A stretch of 64,000 nt of DNA from Athripsodes cinereus. Its lineage: Eukaryota; Arthropoda; Insecta; Trichoptera; Leptoceridae. The notes beneath the pieces were generated by a model. The model saw nothing but the letters and a program-made list of their open reading frames with translations. It searched no databases and had not been told where the DNA came from. Shown piece by piece: positions 41,236 to 52,200 of this stretch (its first letter is position 1; every line of letters starts with the position of its first letter). Location of the stretch: the NCBI GenBank assembly GCA_947579605.1, contig OX388307.1, forward strand, positions 18,701,237 through 18,765,236, read 5' to 3'. The translations under genes were made by a program, and so were the position numbers.

Positions 41236-41374
41236 ACACAGTACAGACATCTTCTATGTGACCTTAGTCCGACAACAATGTAAGTATAATATACTATGCA
41301 CCAATACATTCAGAAAAGATCTGTTAAACGGGAGAGATAATTATCGTCCTGGCTGGGTCATGGTTTGAGGGTGT

Positions 41375-41720
41375 TCAGCGAGAGAACGGAATGCCATATA
41401 GATCTTTCCTTACATACTTCATTCGCTTCTTCTACATTCATACAATTTCTCATGCATGTACTTCGGTTTCTCTTACTCAACACACGGCCGTCCATTAGAA
41501 TTTTATCCACGTGGTCGAGCCACGTACTTCTCGGATGCCTGCGCTTCCTCACACCCCTTCTTTCAGACAAGTATATATCCTCTTTGTCATTCTTTCTTCT
41601 TCTATTCCATTCTCCTCAGCGATCTCATCTCCACAGCATTTATTCCACTTTCGTCCCTCTTCAACCATGTCTACGTTTCGCTTGCATACATAAAATATAT
41701 CGTTATGCTAAAAAAAAAAG
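41375..41720 (-). pseudogene. LINE 3' relic, second family
   Basis: The minus strand reads YASET-stop-TWLKRDESGINAVEMRS (tryptophan codon changed to TAG), then GVRKRRHPRSTWLDHVDKIL and RNCMNVEEANEVCKERS-WHSVLS. These are the RT-to-C-terminal blocks of the family at 27366 and 44479. Two frames are needed, so it is dead. Plus-strand ORFs here are shadows. Confidence 0.85.
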
Positions 41721-41724
41721 ATAG

Positions 41725-42609
41725 TAATAGAAATACAAGCCATTTTCTTTTTCAAACAACCCCGGCTTTTAGCGTATTTATAATCTTTTGCACTGTATGT
41801 ATTCGTTATAATAAATCATCAGAAAATAATACATCAGAAAAAAGCCCATGTTAGAATGAACATGAAAAAGAAATGGTTACAGTATTTACTTTTTACTTTC
41901 AACCCAAATTCAGTTATGTACATAAGTTTAGTGGCAAACTGCAAAAAGGTGAAATACCTTTTTTTATTCGTATTCAAATGGAATGGTCCCATCTCTTCGT
42001 TCTGGTTAATTCAATACCAAAGGTTCTTCTTGAATGTTTTTTAAAGGTTCTTACCCAGAACACGTCATACTTTGACGCAATTATTAAAATTATCAGTTCT
42101 TTTAAGAGAGTATTTTTATTTTTTAACTAAGAAATCTTGTGTAAGGTCATGCTCTTCGGTTTGTATGAATGAAACGCCATTGGTATACAGTACAGTGTGT
42201 TATATGAAATTTTCTTTAATTGGCACATATGACAAAATCTCTTTGATGTAATGATACAAACATCAGCCACAAAGAATAATGTAACAACTGATGAAAGGTT
42301 CATCTGATGGGGTAGTGAGGGAGAGACACGTGTACATATTCTTCTCAAATGTTGACAATTTATTTGTCAACGGCGCCAAATATAACTTGTCCATATAAAC
42401 TCGTCTTCCGTATATTGATTGTACGATTATATTTAAAATCATTTTATTTCCTCGTAAAATTGCCTGTAATCAATGGACAGAAAGAATAAATAAATAAATA
42501 TATTTTCTAAACAAAATATTTTGCTTTAGACAAACACACTCAAATACTATACCATCAATATATAATTATTTTATGATGTCTGTTCAATAACGACGGTACT
42601 TTGTTTTTC
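41725..42609. other. AT-rich DNA with no gene seen
   Basis: Nothing recognised. Confidence 0.55.
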
Positions 42610-43046
42610 TAAAAAATATTAACTAATTCATCAATATATATTTTGTCCCCTTGAAATTAATCTCCCTCAGATATAATTCGCAAGTGCCAGCGCTTTTTCC
42701 AATCCTCGAAGCACTTGTGATATGCGCTTCTTTGTATGGTTTAAAGCTCTTCGGCAATGCGGTTTTTATTTTATTTATTTATTCTTTACTGTACATTGAT
42801 TACAAGCAAATTTTCACGAACGTACATTTAAAACAAATACTATCATATTATAATCAATATACAGAGGGGGGAGCTTATCGCAGAGGCGCGATTTCTTCCA
42901 GCTAACCGAGTAATTAACCCACGTTCAACTAATTTTATCTCCTCAATCGTGGCATTTGGTGGCATGTGGTGGGTCGTGAGTCATTTCAGTTTTGAGAACA
43001 GAAAAGCAGGAGAAAACCAAGTCTGGTGAATACGGTGGCTGGATAA
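42610..43046 (-). pseudogene. mariner transposase relic, interrupted
   Basis: The minus strand reads QPPYSPDLVFS (43006-43042; the YSPDL block near the last catalytic Asp of mariner DD34D transposases) and then ATIEEIKLVERG. After an inserted LINE tail (42763-42908) it resumes at YHKCFEDWKKRWHLRIISEG, a stop, and FQGDK-YIDEL, the C-terminus. The stop replaces the usual tyrosine of GDYF. The N-terminal half is missing. Confidence 0.85.
42763..42908 (-). mobile_element. LINE 3' tail inserted in the mariner relic
   Basis: Inverted AAAGAATAAATAAATAAAAT start, GCGATAAGCTC block, and GGAAGAAATCGCGCC at its inner end. The mariner frame stops and resumes exactly around it. Same tail family as 19882 and 62058. 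Confidence 0.72.
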
Positions 43047-44478
43047 GATATAGGTAACGATATATGAGCAAGTGCAATATCGTGAAGTTTGTTTATGTTT
43101 GTTAATGTGATTTTCAAATTTCACGGACTACGTACATTTGATATTCGTTTTTGTTGTTGTTATGTTACTACAGAGAGTTTGTCGTTAAAATTAGTAAATA
43201 GTATATAGAAGTATATAAAAGTAGTAGGTAGTATTACCTTATATTTTACTCTTTTTAATATCATTGTCCATAATACCGTTTCTTTGTATCGCAATAATAA
43301 GCACGTAATATAAATATGAGTTTATATTACTTATACAATTTTGTATATTTCTTATTCTTATTCCCGTGTTGTAGTAGTCCGTGCCCGCATCTAATTTAGC
43401 TAAGTGTTATACATCTGTTTCTACATACCCGCACCTACATACATCTCTAATATACCTACACACACTCAGCCAATTTTTATGCGTAGGTAGATAGGTACCT
43501 AATTTTATCAATAAGTTCCTAGCCAGGTAATGTAATTTAATATGTTATAAAACATACGGAGTTGTCTTTCGAAAGTAGATGTAGAATTTATTTAATTAGA
43601 TACATTTTATCAATACTAATATCTTCTGGTGTTCGATCTTCTCTGCTTACCCCACAAGATACGTGACTGAAATTCACAATCGTTTTCAAATCCGAAATAA
43701 GAATTTCGTTGCTGACCTTATTTATTTACTTATTTATTTATTTACACTGCTCAAGGATGTTATAAAAATATAAAAGATTTCTTTGACGCCGGTTTCGGTC
43801 GGTCGGCCCTTCAGTTCTGACCAATGCCCCCCCCCCCTCTTCTTCGTGAGGACGATTTTGAATTGAATGTGCGGACTCCTGTGATGTCCCGGTGTGGGGT
43901 GGGTCTTCCCTTAAATGTTCAATGATATTATTACCTACTTAATGTGTGGGTTTTCAAAGGATATACATACGAGTATGTACCTACCCAATGCTAGTTTTAT
44001 CTTTAAAAATTAATAGTGAAAACATTTTTTTTTTTTAATGTAAAATATATTATTCTGATAAGTGATACAGTTTGAGAGATATTGCAACTGCATGCGTGAT
44101 TCAATAATAAAACGCGGTTAAGATCACAATCACCAGATAATAAATTACTATTTAATGCACTCTCTGTTCAGTTCAGAAACATAAAGCAGTTAATGAAGTA
44201 ATACCACCGCCAATCTGCCCCTAATTGAGAAGAGGGTTTCCTCCTGCAAAATATAAAATAGTAGATACCTACCTACACACCTCATAGTCATATTCATATG
44301 AGAATATTTCTGTTTACATTTACTTTCTATTTATTTTAAGTGAGCAGTGGGCATATACATAACTAGTATTAAGTGATAGGGAGTAGCTATTCTACTCACA
44401 ATTATACTCGCTCCCACCTCCTAGTTCTGCCGGAACAAAGAATTAGATAGTATGCATAATAATTATGTAGGTACTACT
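43047..44478. other. AT-rich DNA with a GC-rich patch
   Basis: Positions 43785-43910 are GC-rich with a C11 run (43827-43837); not recognised. No gene. Confidence 0.5.
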
Positions 44479-45530
44479 ATACTATACCTCAACGCTGTAT
44501 CCCAAGTGGGTAGGCAGAGAATTTGATCCATGTGGTCAAATCACAGTGGTCAAAACTAAACTAAATGTATGGTCGTTGGAAAAGAGGAAACGACTGCGAA
44601 CATTGCCATAAATGGTGTGAGCATCAAACAAGTAAGAGAATTCGTGTACTTGGGCAGCAGAATAAACCAAGATGGACGCTCCAAATCGGAAATTGTGAGC
44701 AGAATAAACCAGGCAAGGATTGCTTTCAACAAAAAATCTAAGATATTGGAATCCCCAAACATTGATTTAAGCGTAAGGAAGAACCTTACTAAAGCCGTTG
44801 TATGGAGCATTCTGCTTTATGGTTGCGAGACGTGGACCATCAGCAAGAGGGAAAGCGGACGGTTGGCGGCCTTTGAAATGTGGTGCTACAGACGCATGCT
44901 GAAGATCCATTGGTCGGAACACATCGAAAACGAAGAAGTATTAACCAGGGTAGGCGAAAAAAGACAACTTCTTAAGAGAATCAGCCAACAACGAGCTAAC
45001 TGGATTGGCCACAACATCAGGCACCCAGGACTACTCATCGCCATTGCGGAGGGTAAGACCGAGGGGACAAATGGCAGAGGCCGACCAAGAGATTCGTATA
45101 TGGACCAACTGAAGAGGGACATGAATTGTGGCTCATACGTAGAGCTGAAAAGACTGGCTGAGAATAGGGAGGAATGGAGAAGAAAGTCAAAACTCGTTGC
45201 AGACCAATCCAGTGGATTGTAACTCATTATATATGGTCAAATCACGTAGTTCTCGGACATCCGCTTTCTCACATTCCCTCTTTCAGATAGATACATCGTC
45301 TTCTCCTAATATCCTCATTCCTCACTCCATCGCGCAACGTTTTACCAGCCATTATTCTCAGCGATTGAATCTCCACAACATTTATTCCACATTCGTCTTT
45401 CTTCAACCACGTCCATTTTTCGCTTGCATACATAAGTGTCGTTACCAAAACACTATTGTGAACCAGTAATTTTGTCATGTTCGACACATTGACATTGCTG
45501 ACAATAGGTCGAAGTTCAGTCTAGCACCGT
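44479..45530 (-). pseudogene. LINE 3' relic, second family, split by a younger LINE
   Basis: The minus strand gives VLVTTLMYASEKWTWLKKDE, GINVVEIQSLRIMAGKTLRD and VRNEDIRRR over 45270-45480. On the far side of the insertion, 44486-44520 has the CCCAAGT-GGTAGGCAGAGA untranslated block seen at 27380. The two parts are joined by the repeated TGGTCAAATCAC that flanks the insert. Confidence 0.83.
44545..45233 (+). mobile_element. 5'-truncated LINE with intact 3' ORF part
   Basis: An unbroken 217-codon frame (44569-45222) covers the RT thumb and C-terminal region: VREFVYLGSRINQDGRSK, LLYGCETWTISKRESGR, MWCYRRMLKIHWSEHIENEE, RGRPRDSYMDQLKRDM and REEWRRKSKLVADQSSGL, ending TAA. The catalytic palm and endonuclease are missing by 5' truncation. 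The 12-bp duplication TGGTCAAATCAC (44533-44544 and 45234-45245) flanks it. The element ends TAACTCATTATATA without poly(A). Clearly the same family as 25716 and 18362, and the youngest of the three. Confidence 0.93.
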
Positions 45531-46077
45531 CCACTTTTCTTCTTTCGATGTCCCTACTGTACCTACCTACACAACATAATATAATGAGCATTAATATTCC
45601 TTTTAAGCATTATATACCTACATACATTATAATGTAATCAATAATATGATATACTGTCATTTGACCATAATTTTATCAATTCATAAGGGACCAAATCCAT
45701 CAAATCGACTGTTTTAAATGATATATGGAAACTGCTCTATCGTTTGCTAACAGTGATTGTAAAAATGTTATCGAAATTGAACAGAAATTCCGGAAAATAC
45801 CTACAAGTAAAAAATCAATCTCTAATTTGTATTTTGAAATAAATTTTGAATAAATTATTGTCACTAATACCCGTTTAGTTACTGAAGATTTAAATATCTT
45901 TTTCAACTCATTTTAGATTTTCATGACTATTGTTCTAAGCTAGCCTCATTGGCCTCGATTGAGACAGTCGCTGTGCCACATAATCGGCTTCACTTTATTT
46001 TTTTTATTTTCGACATATTTAATTACATATGAATATATTAATGTGTTTTTTAATTGATTATATTTCTATTATTTCAG
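45531..46077. other. AT-rich DNA before the first recognised Fas3 exon
   Basis: Probably the end of Fas3 intron 1. It ends in a T-rich tract and atttcag. Confidence 0.65.
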
Positions 46078-46262
46078 GACAATTTGTGGAAGTGACGCCT
46101 CATGAAGCCATAGTTCTACCAGGAAGAAACATATCTATACTCTGCAAAGTATCCTATGAAATCACTTATTGCAGGATGGAAATAAAAGGTTATGTAGGTG
46201 CCGTTGCTCTGTCTCCTGGGGCAGTTGGTAATGGTTTCAGATATTTCGGAAAGGGGTTAAAG
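46078..46262 (+). CDS. Fas3: Fas3 constant exon: first half of Ig1
   Basis: The acceptor is a pyrimidine-rich tract ending atttcag; the exon starts with the last two bases of a codon (phase 1) and ends in phase 0 before gtatgc. It encodes GQFVEVTP through YFGKGLK, with the Ig1 cysteine at residue 23, a second cysteine at residue 32 in a TYCRMEI segment, and a glycosylation site NIS at 18-20. The YFG-G-L stretch near its end is characteristic of Fas3. The first residue is G if the upstream exon ends in G. Confidence 0.93.
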
Positions 46263-49200
46263 GTATGCTCATTATATCTAGTGTTAATTTAATCGTCCTT
46301 TAATGCATTGTGTTTCTTTCACGATACTATTATAGTTATAATGTGATTCCAGTATGGAGAGTGTGGTATCAGCTTGGATAGTGTAAAAGAACTGAATAAT
46401 GGAAATGTGGTTTGTACAGTATCTCCATCTCCTGGAACATATACTGAAAGTAAAGGTAACATGTCTCTCATTGTCGCAAAACCACCATCGCCACCAGAAC
46501 TAACAATCTACAAACGAGGATACGATCGAGATGGCTCTTTCCGTGCGGAAGAAGATTTGAGCATCACGTGTGTTGTTAAAGAAGGAAGACCTGCAGCTAA
46601 GATTATCTGGTATTTAGGTCAGTAGAGTTTTTTTTATTTATTTATTTAATCAAGTTATAAAGATAGCATTTAATTTTATAACTTATAATAACCTTATGAT
46701 TAACTACCATTACTATACTTATTTTCTATTTCAATTATCTTAAATTATGAATCAACTTTAATAAAAACATTCCAATAAGAAAAGTAAACAATACATTCCA
46801 ACAAGAAAACAAAAATCAGTCTGATATTATTTAAGCCATACGAATTAAACTAGAAACAATCTACATAATTACAGTTTAATAAGAATAATAAATATACTCC
46901 ATTAGGAGATAAGATACAAAATATATTCACATTCTATTGGTTTTGTCAAATTTCAAAAATCTATTCATAAAAACAGGAACTTAATATTCTAACTAAACAG
47001 ATAATTCAGTTTTCATGCACCTTCTCGTATTTATATTATTATGTTTTTTATTTACTTATTACATTGTGTACTAAAATGTGTTGAAAGTACTTGAAAGTAA
47101 AGAAAGTGAAATAAAATAAAAGGCTATATTTATGTTTATATATATTTAATTTGAATAAAATACAAGTAATTTTGAAAGCGAAAAAAAATAATTATGTTTT
47201 CTTTAGGTTTGGTTAGTTTCAAAAATAAAGACAAAAAATTTTGGCATTGGGTTTTGCAAAGAGTAGGAGAGCGGCCTGTACTGTTATGATACACACATAT
47301 ATATCTCTATTGATTAACACCAGTGGCGTAGCTAGGGTCATCTGCGCCCGGGGACAAAGTCTGCGCCCCTTCTCGGAGTCCCCAAGAAATTTTACAGTTT
47401 ATATGGTTCATTTTCGAAGCATGAAGTATTATGAAGAATAATATTTGAACCCGAACTGATATTTGTTAAAAAAAAAATGGCATCAGCAATCCTGCATTGT
47501 GGATGTGTCATTTTGTTTGAGTAGAATGGCGCCCCTTAATGCTCAATGGGGGCGCCAAAATCGTGTTTGCCAACTGGTTTGAAAAGAAGATATTTGTGGA
47601 GCTCCAAAATTTAATCTTGCAAACGTATTTGGGATACATTAGCTTACATCAAAATAAAATTAAAAAAATAGTTTTAATACTCATTTTGGCGCCCCCTTAT
47701 GAGGCGCCCGGGGACATATGTCCCCTCCTGCCCCCTCCTAGCTACGCCACTGATTAACACTGAAATAAATATATAAGCTTTCTCCACTTGGAAGAATGTC
47801 AAATATTTATAATTTGTTTCTTTTTTCCAGATGATCAAGTTTTACTGGATGGTGTGACCCAGCCAACTATATTTGATATTCCAAACACTGACCTCTTCAC
47901 AACAATCCAAAACCTTACACGCCGACTGAGAAGCTCTGACCATGGAAAAGTCATTAAATGCGTTGCCGATCATCCTGCTCTTGAAAAGGCAAATGCTATT
48001 AAACAACTGGAATTGAATATTAAATGTAAGTTTAACACATTTGTAATATAAAATATATTAAGTCAATGGTTCAAAATTGAAATTCGGTTCGGAAATTCAA
48101 AATTCAAACTCAGTTTCTTCATATGTAAGTTTTAGTAGTGATATTCATTTCATCCAAAAAAAGTGTTTACATTTGAAACAACAATTCCATCTACAGATGG
48201 GTACCTACATGGAATAGGGAGAAAGTGTATTTCAATGTGCTGATATTCTTTCTTTCTGTATACCTATGTCATTGTATTTTATTCAAACGAAAGTGTGCTC
48301 AATAATTTACATACATTTACTTAATTGTTTGTTTAACATAAATGCTTGGATATACATACCTCATTTTTTGTCATCATCCCAATCTCATTTTTTAATAATT
48401 AGTTATACTTGTTTTTCTTATTACAGATGCCCCACAACCTCTTGAAGATCCAATTACCGTATTTGGAATTAAGATTGGAGAAGCAGGTCTTATCAACGTC
48501 ACTTTGGAGGCTAATCCACCACCAACTTTGGAATGGGTTTTCAATGGACAGTCAGTATCAGCTGGACAATATGACTCGACCGGAAGAATTGATGCTTCAG
48601 CTCCGATTCCTTTGGTTAGAAATTTAAACCAAAAGGATTCTATATGATGTTAATGTTAAATATATTTGTGGAAATTTAATTCTATAATATAATATTACAG
48701 GGCCATGGAAGGTATAATGCCACACTGAGAATAGATGCCATTACTCGTGAAGACACTGAACGTCAATTTGTTCTGAACGCAGCTAATGAAGTTGGATCCA
48801 TGCAATACCATGTCATAGTGAGCACATTGGATGAACCTCAAGGTGACATTAAAGCATCAAATTATTCATATTTAAAGTACAACATAAGTCAGTTATCTAT
48901 CAATTAATAGTACCAAAGTTACTCATACTTGTGACTAAGTCTAAAATTTCCAGAAGCCTTCTTATTTTGATAGTGGTTATTCTTTAAAATACATTTACTT
49001 AAAAATAAAAGAAGTTCTTCTCATCGAAAACATTAGCCCATTATTCGTGTAACTTGAGTTTTGATAAATTTGATTTGATATACCTGTGATTATTTTTCTT
49101 AATATAACTACTTCTTAATTTTTTTTATAACTTAATATAATATGTTTTGAATATACTAATTGAGATATAGTCAACTTCTTAACGCTGTTTCTTGCTGGGA

Positions 49201-52200
49201 AGATGTCGATTAAAGTCTATGGTAAGAGTTAAGAATCCAAGGAGAATAATTGTTGTCTTTATTTAAGATATCCTTATTGTGTACTTTCATATGTCTTAAT
49301 AAATTAATCTTAGTGGAGTATTTTGCGTTTGAGTACAAAATATAGTTGTTTCTTAACTTATTTATGTTTTTTCTAAATATTTATTTTGTTCATATACATA
49401 TTCAGTAATAATTTATATGGATTTATTAGAAATAATTGCGTAGGTTGTTTCCCTTTTTGCTTGTGTCTGTAACTCATCTATATACATTTATATGTGGTTG
49501 TGTAATGTTCACATTATTTTTATTATATATTGAGAAGGTCCAAACTAAACCAAAGAACTTTTCCATTTTGTCTTTCTTCAAAAGATATTAGGAAGATATA
49601 ATACATGAAACTACCATATAAGGCTTAGAAAAGACAATGTCACCTTATTCGGTAGTGCCCCAGATGAGACTTGAACCCACAATCCTACCTTGTAGCAAGG
49701 AGTGCTTTGTCCAATTAAGCTACCAGGCGATATAGCGAAGACAAATACTGAAGCTTTCATCGAGGTTCATAAGAGAGAATATCGGAGTTAAATTTACATA
49801 TATGACCTCCTACAATGGTTAATTTTAAAAATAACATTGATGAAGATAGAAATCATTTGTTAGTCATTTACTGAATTAGTGTGGACCCTAAAACATTTCT
49901 TTTCGTATTCCTTTATTGTAATCATGTTTTGGTTAATGATTGCATGTGGTAGGTGTATAATTATATGTTCATTTTCCCATTTTAATTCAATAAGAAAATA
50001 TTGTTGAATGTATAGTCTTATCATAATATTATTTGAATATCTATTTTTTTTTATAATTTAGCAGAATGAGATTATATTTGCTACAGTTGTATGTATTTTG
50101 TTGCATAACTTTTTATCCCCCTGATGTGTTAATGCTTTGCCATGTTATTTCTCAGGAGTTGACTTGGATGCTGGTTCAATAATTGGAATAGTCATTGCTG
50201 TACTCATAGTTCTCACCGCAATCTTCCTCATTATCTTCGCTAAGGCAACCAACAGGTGGTGTTTCGGAGGTGAGTGACAATACATCTCTATATAAATCTA
50301 TTTCATTTGCTCTCTACATTTCTTTACCTCATTAAATAATATAATATACCTTAATAATATTCATGTATTACTATACTTATTTTATACTCCTCAATATTAT
50401 CCCATATTATATAATATAACTATCTAGATTATGTGTTTTGAGTAATGTTGCCTACATATAAATAAATTAATTTCCTTGGATTATTTACTTTTAATAATAA
50501 TTTATAGTTTGGAATGGGATTGCACTTTATATGTTATTTTATTTGTATTTCTAGATATTTCAATATGAAGATTGTGAACTATTTAAAGTGAGAATTGCTA
50601 TATTTATGTTTGAATGCATTTAGAAAGTAGTGTTGTGTAGCCAACATAAAGCATTATGACTGTTATCATACAACTATTTAAAATCACTTCATATTCAATA
50701 GGTACTTGACTATCCCAGTACCTACCGGTCATAGAAGCATGTGTGGATTTCAATACAGTATCCATTTTGATAAAACATATCAAATAAGAATTGGTTTCTT
50801 ACATATAATCATAATTTTAATGACTGTTAACGCACATGTATGCCAGTGTGTTTGCAATAAGATTTAATTTTATTCATTCCATGGAAAAATAAATCGAGTA
50901 ACTTATTTATAGTAACACTAATCATATAGGATAATACTATTTTCATCTTTTTTAAATTTTGAAGCAATTGTGAAAATGATTTCTTCATCTTTTTTTTATA
51001 TCAAATAAGTAAAATTGTTGTTCAAGAATTCCACATTACTGTACTACAGCGATGCACAAACCGCAGCCCTTTGTCGGAATTTCTGCGGCCCACCAGCAAA
51101 TTATATAAAAAAAAAATTGACAATATCTACCAGTGATAAAGTACCTATCGGATATTCGGTAAAAGTACCGGATACTTAATAAATCGAGTAAATATTCTTT
51201 AACAAAACTGAGGAGTTTTTGAAATATTTCAAATTCCTATACCTACCATTTTGAAAATTCGGTGACCCCGGGTAGAGATATCAATGTGTGAGCATTTCTT
51301 GAAATTTAAACTTTAAGTGTTAATTTTCTTATAGTGGCCCATCCTTGGCTCATAATCTTCCCAAGTGGCCCCTGTTCCCTATAAGTCTGTGCATCCCTGC
51401 TGTACTACATACTTACCGATTGTGAATGATCATTATTAATTTACATATCATCTTAATTTGCTTAAAATCAATATTATTCTTCTTCATAACTTGTGCCTGC
51501 CTGAATGTACCTACCTAATTGAAGTTTAATGAAAAGCTCTTATTTTTAATATGAATAATGTTACTTTTAAATACATAACCATTGAAACAAATAAAATGTT
51601 AACTGTTATATGAAATATGTGGCAATATTAAAAATAAGAGTGTTTGCATTTACTATAGATTATTTTGTACTTTTTATATAATTATTTATTTATGCTAATG
51701 CAAAGTGATCAAGAACTAACTACATTCATCCTGTAGATATTTTGCAATACCTTTTCATTCTCCCAGATATTTTATTTTACATTTTCAGATTAATTTTTTT
51801 TATTGATAGTTTTTTTACAATTTATATAATACCTAACTAAAGTTTTGATAACATTTTAATGTACATAGACTTTTGCTAAATCATAAACATACAAATAAGG
51901 CTTTTTAAAAAAACTAAGATATTTGCCTCAGACTCAGTTTGATATTTAAATTTCTTTACAACCCTACAAATTCATAATATCGTCGCTGCATGCATAATTT
52001 GACTTATGTGAGCGCGCGATGCAAAACTACAACTCTACAAGTGCCGCACGAGTAAGAACGCATTTTATTACTTAATTATAATATCCACAAGTGATAAAAT
52101 GCGTACGTACTCGTGCGGCATTTGCAGCGTTGTAGTTTTGCATCTCGCGCTCACATAAGTCAAATTATGCATGCACCGACGATATGTACTGTGAGAGAAT

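Noticed and set aside
41365..41854. Overlapping ORFs of 60-132 codons on +
   Set aside because: Shadows opposite the antisense LINE relic, whose conserved blocks are on the minus strand.
44886..45227. 113-codon ORF on - (and 25977-26303 on -)
   Set aside because: Antisense shadows of the LINE reverse-transcriptase frame.
48409..48627. 72-codon ORF on +
   Set aside because: Wrong frame of the Fas3 Ig3 exon; the correct frame gives YAPQPLEDP with matching splice phases.
49657..49731. Working tRNA gene on -
   Set aside because: Acceptor stem mismatched and no clean 7-base anticodon loop.
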